This document shows positions 49,311 to 61,018 of a DNA stretch of 64,000 bases, one piece after another. The DNA is from Aquarana catesbeiana (taxonomy: Eukaryota; Chordata; Amphibia; Anura; Ranidae): assembly GCF_042186555.1 (NCBI RefSeq), contig NC_133328.1, positions 336,654,539 through 336,718,538 of the forward strand. The letters are read 5' to 3'. The translations under genes were made by a program, and so were the position numbers. Positions within the stretch are counted from its first letter, which is position 1; every line of letters starts with the position of its first letter. The notes beneath the pieces were generated by a model that was not told where the DNA came from, made no database searches, and saw only the letters and a list, made by a program, of their open reading frames with translations.

Positions 49311-50107
49311 AACCTGTGTAGTGTGTTTTATTACTTACACTTTTTTCCTAGGTAAATGGGTAGGGGTACCATGTACCCCATACTCATTTACATAGGGTGG
49401 GGGGCCGGGATCTGGGGGCCCCCTTATTAAAGGGGGCTCCCAGATTCCGATAAGCCCCCGCCCGCAGACCCCGACAACCAACGGCCAGGGTTGTCGGGAA
49501 GAGGCCCTTGTCCTCATCAACATGGGGACAAGGTGCTTTGGGGGGGGGGGCGCAGGGCGCCCCCCTCCCCCAAAGCACCCACCCCCATGTTGAGGGCATG
49601 CGGCCTGGTACGGTTCAGGAGGGGGGGGGCGCTCGCTCGTCCCCACCCCCTTTCCTGACCGGCCAGGCTGCGTGCTCGGATCGGGGTCTGGTATGGATTT
49701 TAGGGGGGACCCCACGCCGTTTTTTTCGGCGTAGGGGCTTCCCTTTATAATCCATACCAGACCTAAGGGCCTGGTATGCCCCGCGCTCGCCGCAATAGGA
49801 AAATGTGTTTTTCCTATTGCAGCGAGCGTGAGATGCAATACCCTGCCCTCGTGTTGTATCTGGTCCGTCGGACCAGCCTACACACGAGCGGGCTTTCCGT
49901 CGGACCAGCACACACACGAGCGGACTTTCCGCCCGAAACTGAGTCCGGCGGAAAGATTTAGAACTTTCTTCAAATCTAGGTCCGGCGGGCTTTTGGGAAA
50001 AAGTCCGCCGGAAAAGTCCGCCGGTGCCTACACACGGGCGGATTGTCCGGCACACTCTGGTCTGCCGGACCAAGTATGCCGGAAAGTCCGACCGTGTGTA
50101 CGCGGCA

Positions 50108-53100
50108 TTACTCGTAGCTTTAGCTGAACACTGTGCAGTTGATGCACTACACTAACGTTTAAATAATGTAGCTGCCTGTGGTAGTGAAAGGATCAGAAAA
50201 ACACCACCAATCTTCTAAAGGTAGCTTTAGCTTGAACACAGTGCAGAGGTGGCACTACACTAACTTGTAGCTTTAGCTGAACACTGTGCCGCGGTTACAC
50301 TACACTAACTTGCAGCTTTAGCTGAACACTGTGCAGAGGTCGCACTACACTAACTTGTAGCTTTAGCTGAACTCTGTGCAGAGGTCGCAATACACTAACT
50401 TGTAGCTTTAGCTTAACACTGTGCAGAGGTCGCGCTACACTAACTTGTAGCTTTAGCTGAACACTGTGCAGAGGTCGCACTACACTAACTTGTAGCTTTT
50501 GCTGAACACTCTGCAGAGGTTGCACTACACTAACGTGTAGCTTTAGCGTAACACTGTGCAGAGGTCGCACTACACTAACTAGTAGCTTTGGCTGAACACT
50601 GTGCAGAGGTCGCACTACACTAACTTGTAGCTTTAGCTGAACACTGTGCAGAGGTCGCACTACACTAACTTGTAGCTTTTACTGAACAATCTGCAGAGGT
50701 TGCACTACACTAACTTGTAGCTTTAGCTGAACACTCTGCAGAGGTTGCACTACACTAACTTGTAGCTTTAGCGTAACACTGTGCAGAGGTCGCACTACAC
50801 TAACTAGTAGCTTTGGCTGAACACTGTGCAGAGGTCGCACTAACACTAACTTGTAGCTTTAGCTGAACGCTGTGCAGAGGTCGCGCTACACTGACTTGTA
50901 GCTTTTGCTGAACACTCTGCAGGGGTTGCACTACACTAACTTGTAGCTTTAGCTGAACACTGTGCAGAGGTCGCACTACACTAACTTGTAGCTTTAGCTT
51001 AACACTGTGCAGAGGTAGCACTACACTAACTTGTAGCTTTAGCTGAAATATGTGCAGAGGTCGCACTACACTAACTTGTAGCTTTGGCTGAACACTGTGC
51101 AGAGGTCGCACTTCACTAACTTGTAGCTTTAGCTGAACACTGTGCAGAGGTCACACTACACTAAATTGTAGCTTTAGCTGAACACGGTGCAGAGGTCGTA
51201 CTACACTAACTCTTAGCTTTAGCTGAACACTGTGTAGAGGATGCACTACACTAACATTTAAATAATGCAGCTGCCTGCAGTAGTGATATGATCAGGAAAA
51301 CACCACCAACCTTCTACAGGTAGCTTTAGCTTGAACACTGTGTAGAGGTCGCACTACACTAACTTGTAGCATCAGCTGAACAATGTGCAGAGGTCGCACT
51401 ACACTTACTTGTAGCTTTAGCTGAACACTGTGCAAAGGTCGCACTACACTAACTTGTAGCTTTAGCTTAACACTGTGCAGAGGTCGCACTACACTAACTT
51501 TTAGCTTTAGCTGAACACTGTGCAGAGGTCGCACTACACTAACTTGTAAGCTTTTGCTGAACACTCTGCAGAGATTGCACTACACTAACTTGTAGCTTTA
51601 GCTGAACACTGTGCAGAGGTCGCACTACACTAACTTGTAGCTTTAGCTTAACACTGTGCAGAGGTCACACTACACTAACTTGTAGCTTTAGCTGAACTCT
51701 GTGCAGAGGTCGCACTACACTAACTTGTAGCTTTGGCTGAACACTGTGCATAGGTTGCACTACACTAACTTGTAGCTTTAGCTGAACACCGTGCAGAGGT
51801 CGCACTACACTAACTTGTAGCTTTAGCTTAACACTGTGCAGAGGTCGCACTACACTAACTTGTAGCTTTGGCTGAACACTGTGCAGAGGTCACACTACAC
51901 TAACTTGTAGCTTTAGCTGAACACTGTGCAGAGGTCGCACTACATTAAATTGTAGCTTTAGCTGAACACCGTGCAGAGGTCGCACGACACTAACTTGTAG
52001 CTTTAGCTTAAAACTGTGCAGAGGTCGCACTACACTAACTTGTAGCATTGGCTGAACACTGTGCAGAAGTCGCACTACACTAACTTGTAGCATCAGCTGA
52101 ACACTGTGCAGAGGTCACACTACACTAACTTGTAGCTTTAACTGAACACTGTGCAGAGGTCGCACTACACTAACTTGTAGCTTTAGCTGCACACTGTGCA
52201 GAGGTCGCACTTCACTAACTTGTAGCTTTAGCTGAACACTGTGCAGAGGTCACACTACACTAACTTGTAGCTTTAGCTGAACACGGTGCAGAGGTCGTAC
52301 TACACTAACTCTTAGCTTTAGCTGAACACTGTGTAGAGGATGCACTACACTAACATTTAAATAATGCAGCTGCCTGCAGTAGTGATATGATCAGGAAAAC
52401 ACCACCAACCTTCTACAGGTAGCTTTAGCTTGAACACTGTGTAGAGGTCGCACTACACTAACTTGTAGCATCAGCTGAACACTGTGCAGAGGTCACACTA
52501 CACTAACTTGTAGCTTTAGCTGAACACTGTGCAGAGGTCGCACTACACTAACTTGTAGCTTTAGCATACCACTGTGCAGATGTCGCACTACACTAACTTG
52601 TAGCTTTGGCTAAACACTGTGCAGAGGTCGCACTTCACTAACTTGTAGCTTTAGCTGAACACTGTGCAGAGGTCACACTACACTAACTTGTAGCTTTAGC
52701 TGAACACGGTGCAGAGGTCGTACTACACTAACTCTTAGCTTTAGCTGAACACTGTGTAGAGGATGCGCTACACTAAAATTTAAATAATGCAGCTGCCTGC
52801 AGTAGTGATATGATCAGGAAAACACCACCAACCTTCTACAGGTAGCTTTAGCTTGAACACTGTGTAGAGGTCGCACTACACTAACTTGTAGCATCAGCTG
52901 AACACTGTGCAGAGGTCGCACTACACTAACTTTTAGCTTTAGCTGAACACTGTGCAAAGGTCGCACTACACTAACTTGTAGCTTTAGCTTAACACTGTGC
53001 AGAGGTCGCACTACACTAACTTTTAGCTTTAGCTGAACGCTGTGCAGAGGTCGCACTACACTAACTTGTAGCTTTTGCTGAACACTCTGCAGAGGTTGCA

Positions 53101-56100
53101 CTACACTTACTTGTAGCTTTAGCTGAGCACTGTGCAGAGGTCGCACTACACTAACTTGTAGCTTTAGCTTAACACTGTGCAGAGGTCACACTACACTAAC
53201 TTGTAGCTTTAGCTGAACTCTGTGCAGAGGTCGCACTACACTAACTTGTAGCTTTGGCTGAACACTGTGCAGAGGTTGCACTACACTAACTTGTAGCTTT
53301 AGCTGAACACCGTGCAGAGGTCGCACTACACTAACTTGTAGCTTTAGCTTAACACTGTGCAGAGGTCGCACTACACTAACTTGTAGCTTTGGCTGAACAC
53401 TGTGCAGAGGTCACACTGCACTAACTTGTAGCTTTAGCTGAACACTGTGCAGAGGTTGCACTACATTAAATTGTAGCTTTAGCTGAAAACCGTGCAGAGG
53501 TCATACGACACTAACTTGTAGCTTTAGCTTAACACTGTGCAGAGGTCGCACTACACTAACTTGTAGCATTGGCTGAACACTGTGCAGAGGTCGCACTACA
53601 CTAACTTGTAGCATCAGCTGAACACTGTGCAGAGGTCACTCTACACTAACTTGTAGCTTTAGCTGAACACTGTGCAGAGGTCGCACTACACTAACTTGTA
53701 GCTTTAGCTGAACACTGTGCAGAGGTCGCACTTCACTAACTTGTAGCTTTAGCTGAACACTGTGCAGAGGTCACACTACACTAACTTGTAGCTTTAGCTG
53801 AACACTGTGTAGAGGATGCACTACATTAACATTTAAATAATGCAGCTGCCTGCAGTAGTGATATGATCAGGAAAACACCACCAACCTTCTACAGGTATCT
53901 TTAGCTTGAACACTGTGTAGAGGTCGCACTACACTAACTTGTAGCATCAGCTGAACACTGTGCAGAGGTCTCACTACACTAACTTGTAGCTTTAGCTGAA
54001 CACTGTGCAAAGGTCGCACTACACTAACTTGTAGCTTTAGCTTAACACTGTGCAGAGGTCGCACTACACTAACTTTTAGCTTTAGCTTAACACTGTGCAG
54101 AGGTCACACTACACTAACTTGTAGCTTTAGCTGAACTCTGTGCAGAGGTCGCACTACACTAACTTGTAGCTTTGGCTGAACACTGTGCAGCGGTTGCACT
54201 ACACTAACTTGTAGCTTTAGCTGAACACCGTGCAGAGGTCGCACTACACTAACTTGTAGCTTTAGCTTAACACTGTGCAGAGGTCACACTACACTAACTT
54301 GTAGCTTTAGCATAACACTGTGCAGATGTCGCACTACACTAACTTGTAGCTTTGGCTGAACACTGTGCAGAGGTCGCACTTCACTAACTTGTAGCTTTAG
54401 CTGAACACTGTGCAGAGGTCACACTACACTAACTTGTAGCTTTAGTTGAACACGGTGCAGAGGTCGAACTACACTAACTCTTAGCTTTAGTTGAACACTG
54501 TGTAGAGGATGCACTACACTAACATTTAAATAATGCAGCTGCCTGCAGTAGTGATATGATCAGGAAAACACCACCAACCTTCTACAGGTAGCTTTAGCTT
54601 GAACACTGTGTAGAGGTCGCACTACACTAACTTGTAGCATCAGCTGAACACTGTGCAGAGGTCGCACTACACTAACTTTTAGCTTTAGCTGAACACTGTG
54701 CAAAGGTCGCACTACACTAACTTGTAGCTTTAGCTTAACACTGTGCAGAGGTCGCACTACACTAACTTTTAGCTTTAGCTGAACGCTGTGCAGAGGTCGC
54801 ACTACACTAACTTGTAGCTTTTGCTGAACACTCTGCAGAGGTTGCACTACACTAACTTGTAGCTTTAGCTGAGCACTGTGCAGAGGTCGCACTACACTAA
54901 CTTGTAGCTTTAGCTTAACACTGTGCAGAGGTCACACTACACTAACTTGTAGCTTTAGCTGAACTCTGTGCAGAGGTCGCACTACACTAACTTGTAGCTT
55001 TGGCTGAACACTGTGCAGAGGTTGCACTACACTAACTTGTAGCTTTAGCTGAACACCGTGCAGAGGTAGCACTACACTAACTTGTAGCTTTAGCTTAACA
55101 CTGTGCCGAGGTCGCACTACACTAACTTGTAGCTTTGGCTGAACACTGTGCAGAGGTCACACTACACTAACTTGTAGCTTTAGCTGAACACTGTGCAGAG
55201 GTCGCACTACATTAAATTGTAGCTTTAGCTGAACACCGTGCAGAGGTCATACGACACTAACTTGTAGCTTTAGCTTAACACTGTGCAGAGGTCGCACTAC
55301 ACTAACTTGTAGCATTGGCTGAACACTGTGCAGAGGTCGCACTACACTAACTTGTAGCATCAGCTGAACACTGTGCAGAGGTCACACTACACTAACTTGT
55401 AGCTTTAGCTTAACACTGTGCAGAGGGCGCACTACACTAACTTGTAGCTTTGGCTGAACACTGTGCAGAGGTCACACTACACTAACTTGTAGCTTTAGCT
55501 GAACACTGTGCAGAGGTCGCACTACATTAAATTGTAGCTTTAGCTGAACACCATGCAGAGGTCATACGACACTAACTTGTAGCTTTAGCTTAACACTGTG
55601 CAGAGGTCGCACTACACTAACTTGTAGCATTGGCTGAACACTGTGCAGAGGTCGCACTACACTAACTTGTAGCATCAGCTGAACACTGTGCAGAGGTCAC
55701 ACTACACTAACTTGTAGCTTTAGCTGAACACTGTGCAGAGGTCACACTACACTAACTTGTAGCTTTAGCTGAACACTGTGCAGAGGTCGCACTTCACTAA
55801 CTTGTAGCTTTAGCTGAACACTGTGCAGAGGTCACACTACACTAACTTGTAGCTTTAGCTGAACACGGTGCAGAGGTCGTACTACACTAACTCTTAGCTT
55901 TAGCTGAACACTGTGTAGAGGATGCGCTACAGTAACATTTAAATAATGCAGCTGCCTGCAGTAGTGATATGATCAGGAAAACACCACCAACCTTCTACAG
56001 GTAGCTTTAGCTTGAACACTGTGTAGAGGTCGCACTACACTAACTTGTAGCATCAGCTGAACACTGTGCAGAGGTCGCACTACACTAACTTGTAGCTTAA

Positions 56101-59100
56101 CTCAACACTGTGCAAAGGTCGCACTACACTAACTTGTAGCTTTAGCTTAACACTGTGCAGAGGTCGCACTACACTAACTTTTAGCTTTAGCTTAACACTG
56201 TGCAGAGGTCACACTACACTAACTTGTAGCTTTAGCTGAACTCTGTGCAGAGGTCGCACTACACTAACTTGTAGCTTTGGCTGAACACTGTGCAGCGGTT
56301 GCACTACACTAACTTGTAGCTTTAGCTGAACACCGTGCAGAGGTCGCACTACACTAACTTGTAGCTTTAGCTTAACACTGTGCAGAGGTCGCACTACACT
56401 AACTTGTAGCTTTAATTGAAATCTGTGCAGAGGTCGCACGACACTAACTTGTAGCTTTAACTTAACACTGTGCAGAGGTCGCACTACACTAACTTGTAGC
56501 TTTGGCTGAACACTGTGCAGAGGTCACACTACACTAACTTGAAGCTTTAGCTGAACACTGTGCAGAGGTCGCACTACATTAAATTGTAGCTTTAGCTGAA
56601 CACCGTGCAGAGGTCGCACGACACTAACTTGTAGCTTTAGCTTAACACTGTGCAGAGGTCGCACTACACTAACTTGTAGCATTGGCTGAACACTGTGCAG
56701 AGATCGCACTACACTAACTTGTAGCATCAGCTGAACACTGTGCATAGGTCACACTACACTAACTTGTAGCTTTAGCTGAACACTGTGCAGAGGTCGCACT
56801 ACACTAAATTGTAACTTTAGCTGAACACTGTGCAAAGGTCGCACTACACTGACTTGTAGCTTTAGTGAAAACACTGTGCAGAGGTCGCACTACACTAACT
56901 TGTAGCTTTAGCTGAACACTGTGCAGAGGTCACACTACACTAACTTGTAGCTTTAGCTGAACACGGTGCAGAGGTCGCACTACACTAACTCTTAGCTTTA
57001 GCTGAACACTGTGTAGAGGACGCACTACACTAACGTTTAAATAATGCAGCTGCCTGCAGTAGTGATATGATCAGGAAAACACCACCATCCTTCTACAGGT
57101 AGCTTTAGCTTGAACACTGTGCAGAGGTCACACTACACTAACTTGTAGCTTTAGCTGAACACTGTGCAGAGGTCACACTACACTAACTTGTAGCTTTGGC
57201 TGAACACTGTGCAGAGTTTGCACTACACTAACTTGTAGCTTTAGCTGGACACTGTGCAGAGGTCACTCTACACTAACTTGTAGCTTTAGCTGAACACGGT
57301 GCAGAGGTCGCACTACACTAACTCTTAGCTTTAGCTGAACACTGTGTAGAGGACGCACTACACTAACGTTTAAATAATGCAGCTGCCTGCAGTAGTGATA
57401 TGATCAGGAAAACACCACCATCCTTCTACAGGTAGCTTTAGCTTGAACACTGTGCAGAGGTCACACTACACTAACTTGTAGCTTTAGCTGAACACTGTGC
57501 AGAGGTCACACTACACTAACTTGTAGCTTTGGCTGAACACTGTGCAGAGTTTGCACTACACTAACTTGTAGCTTTAGCTGGACACTGTGCAGAGGTCACT
57601 CTACACTAACTTGTAGCTTTTGCTGAACACTGTGCAGAGGTTGCACTACACTAAATTGTAGCTTTAGCTGAACACTGTGCAAAGGTCGCACTACACTGAC
57701 TTGTAGCTTTAGTGAAAACACTGTGCAGAGGTCGCACTACATTAACTTGTAGCTTTAGCTGAACACTGTGCAGAGGTCGCACTACACCAACTCTTAGCTT
57801 TAGCTGAACACTGTGTAGAGGATGCACTACACTAACGTTTATATAATGTAGCTGCCTGCAGTAGTGATAGGATCAGAAAAACACCTCCAACCTTTTACAG
57901 GTAGCTTTAGCTTGAACACTGTGCAGAGGTCACACTACACTAACTTGTAGCTTTAGCTGAACACTGTGCAGAGGTCACACTACACTAACTTGTAGCTTTA
58001 GCTGAACACTGTGCAGAGGTCGCACTACACTAACTTGTATCTTTAGCTGAACACTGTGCAGAGGTCGCTCTACACTAACTCATAGCTTTAGCTGAATACT
58101 GTGCAGAGGGCACACTACACTAACATTTAAATAATGTGGCTGCCTGCGGTAGTGATAGGATCAGAAAAACACCACCAATCTTCTACAGGCAGCTTTAGCT
58201 TGAACACTGTGCAGAGGTCGCTCTACACTAACTCGTAGCTTTAGCTGAACACTGTGCAGAGAATGCACTACATTAACGTGTAAATAATGTACACTGCCTG
58301 CGGTAGTGATAGGATCAGAAAAACACCACCAATCTTCTACAGGTAGCTTTAGCTGAACACTGTGAAGAGGTTGCACTACACTACCTTGCAGCTTTAGCTG
58401 AACACTGTGCAGAGGTCGCATTACACTAACTCATAGCTTTAGCTGAACACTATGCAGAGAATGCACTACATTAACGTGTAAATAATGTAGCTGCCTGCGG
58501 TAGTGATAGGATCAGAAAAACACCACCAATCTTCTACAGGTAGCTTTAGCTGAACACCGTGAAGAGGTCGCACTACACTAACTTGTAGCTTTACCTAAAC
58601 ATTGTGCAGAGGTCGCACTACACTAACATGTAGCTTTAGATGAACACTGTGCAGAGGTCGCACTAAACTAACCTGTAGCTTTAGCTAAACACTGTGCAGA
58701 GGTCGCACTACTCTAACTTGTAGCTTTAGCTGAACACTGTGTAGAGGTCGCACTACACTAACTTGTAGCTTTAGCTGAACACTGTGCTGAGGTCTCACTA
58801 CACTAACTTGTAGCTTTAGCTGAACACTGTGCAGAGGTCGCACTACACTTACTCGTAGCTTTAGCTGAACACTGTGCAGTGGACGCACTACACTAACGTT
58901 TAAATAATGTAGCAGCCTGTGGTAGTGAAAGGATCAGGAAAACACTACCAATCTTCTAAAGGTAGACTTTATTTACTACATTAACTTGTAGCTTTAGCTG
59001 AACACTGTGCAGAGGTCGCACTACACTAACTTGTAGCTTTAGCTGAACACTGTGTAGCGGTCACACTACACTAACTTGTAGCTTTAGCTGAACACTGTGC

Positions 59101-60634
59101 AGAGGTCGCACTACACTAACTTGAAGCTTTTACTGAACACTGTGCAGAGGTCGCACTACACTAATTCATAGCTTTGATAGAACACTGTGCAGAGGACCCA
59201 CTACACTAACATTTAAAAAATGTAGCTGCCTGCGGTAGTGATAGGATCAGGAAAACACCACCAACCTTCTAAAGGTAGCTTTAGCTTGAACACTGTGCAG
59301 AGGTCGCACTACACTAACTTGTAGCTTTAGCTGAACACTGCGCAGAGTTTGCACTACACTAACTTGCAGCTTTAGCTGAACACTGTGCAGAGGTCGCATT
59401 ACACTAACTCGTAGCTTTAGCTGAACACTGTGCAGAGGATGCACTACACTAACGTTTAAATAATGTAGCTGCCTGTGGTAGTGATAGCATCAGGAAAACA
59501 CCACCAATCTTCTACAGGTATCCATAGCTGAACACTGTGCAGAGGTCACACTACACTAACGTGTAAATAATGTAGCTGCCTGCGGCAGTGATAGGATCAG
59601 AAAAACACCACTGATCTTCTACAGGTAGCTTTAGCTGAATACTGTGAAGAGGTCGCACTACACTAACTTGTAACCTTAGCTGAACACTGTGCAGAGGTCG
59701 CACTACACTCACTCATAGTTTTAGCTGAACACTGTGCAGAGAACGCACTACACTAACTTGTAGCTTTTAGCTGAACACTGTGCAGAGGTCGCGCTACACT
59801 AACTTGTAGCTTTAGCTGAACACTGTGTAGAGGTCGCACTACACTAACTTGTAGCTTTAGCTGAACACTGTGCAGAGGTCACACTACACTAACTTGTAGC
59901 TTTAGCTGAACACTGTGTAGAGGTCGCACTACACTAACTTGTAGCTTTAGCTGAACACTGTGCTGAGGTCGCACTACACTAACTTGTAGCTTTAGCTGAA
60001 CACTGTGCAGTTGACGCACTACACTAACGATTAAATAATGTAGCTGCCTGTGGTAGTGATAGGATCAGGAAAACACCACCAATCTTCTAAAGGTAGCTTT
60101 AGCTTGAACACTGTGCAGAGGTCGCACTACACTAACTTGTAGCTTTAGCTGAACACTGTGCAGAGGTCAAACTACACTAACTCGTAGCTTTAGTTGAACA
60201 CTGTGCAGAGGACCCACTACACAAACATTTAAATAATGTAGCTGCCTGCGGTAGTGATAGGATCAGAAAAACACCACCAATCTCCTACAAGTAGCTTTAG
60301 CTGAACACTGTGCAGAGGTTGTACTACACTAACTTGTAGCTTTAGCTGAACACTGTGCAGAGGTCACACTACAATTACTGGTAGCTTTAGCTGAACACTG
60401 TGCAGAGGACGCACTACACTAACTTGAAGCTTTAGCTGAACACTGTGCAGAGGTCGCACTACACTAACATGTAGCTTTAGATGAACACTGTGTAGAGGTC
60501 GCACTACATTAACTTGTAGTTTTAGTTGAACACTGTGCAGAGGTCGCACTACACTAACTTGTAGCTTTAGCTGAACACTGTGTAGAGGTCGCACTACACT
60601 AACTTGTAGCTTTAGCTGAACACTGTGCAGAGGT
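50108..60634. repeat. 45-bp satellite array (right part; second 12.6-kb unit, truncated)
   Basis: This continues the second higher-order unit after the foldback insertion and matches 34238-44762. It stops abruptly inside a monomer (gtgcagaggt) at 60634, where a purine-only tract begins. The remaining part of the unit (the equivalent of 44763-45041) is missing. Confidence 0.95.
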
Positions 60635-61018
60635 GGGGGAAGGGGGAAGGAAAACGGGAGAAAAAATAGGGCGAGCGGACGGTGAGGGGGGGAAGAGAGG
60701 GGAAGAAAATCCAGGGAAGACAAAAAACAGAAAAGAAGAAAAGCATAGGAAGACAAGGGGGGGGACAAGGAGGAAGAGGAAGAAAAGGAGGCAGGGAAGA
60801 AGAAGGAGAGGGGGGGAAAAAGAAAAGGAGAAAAGAGGGGAAGGAAAAAAGAACGAAAAAAGAAAAGGAATGAAAAAAGGAGTGAAAAGAGGGGGAGGGG
60901 AGGAAAAAAGAGGTAGAAGGGGGAAGGAAGGAAAGAAGAGGGGAAGGGGGGGGGGGGAGGTATTGGGACCGGAGAAGAAGGGGGAAAGAACAGGCAGAAG
61001 GAGCAAGGGGTGAAGGTG
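60635..61018 (+). repeat. Purine-only (G/A) low-complexity tract
   Basis: About 385 bp with nearly all G and A on the plus strand and very few pyrimidines, ending at gtagatatcccg. Apparent Lys/Glu/Gly or Ser/Phe/Pro frames are by-products of composition. Such tracts can form triplex DNA. Confidence 0.9.

Larger units (their letters stand above)
48061..49785. repeat. Long palindrome (arms ~860 bp) inside the foldback element
   Basis: The arms are near-perfect inverted copies centred at about 48919 with an 11-nt loop (48914-48924) between ggtca and tgacc. They contain GC-rich direct and inverted blocks (homopolymer G/C runs differ by a few bases between arms), TATA boxes and poly(A) signals in mirror positions. 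Confidence 0.93.
47748..50107. mobile_element. 2,360-bp foldback DNA transposon, Harbinger-like ends
   Basis: The ends are TGCCGCTTACACACGAGCGG on the left and, inverted on the right, TGCCGCGTACACACGGTCGG. The target duplication is TTA. The uninterrupted satellite copy at 34229-34250 shows the empty site, so both borders are exact. Subterminal zones (47748-48050, 49790-50107) are rich in GTCCGCCGG-type words. The core is a long palindrome. There is no transposase. Termini and TTA match the right end of the Harbinger at 21472, so it is likely non-autonomous. Confidence 0.9.

Noticed and set aside
22910..60634. CRISPR-like array (short repeats with interspersed spacers)
   Set aside because: Monomers are contiguous, spacers are all copies of one sequence, no cas genes occur, and the surrounding elements are eukaryotic.
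23459..60768. Dozens of minus-strand ORFs reading VRPLHSVQLKLQVSV repeats
   Set aside because: The 45-bp period is divisible by three and one minus-strand frame lacks stops, so long frames arise automatically. They break at every spacer and at common variants, and show no domain or codon constraint.
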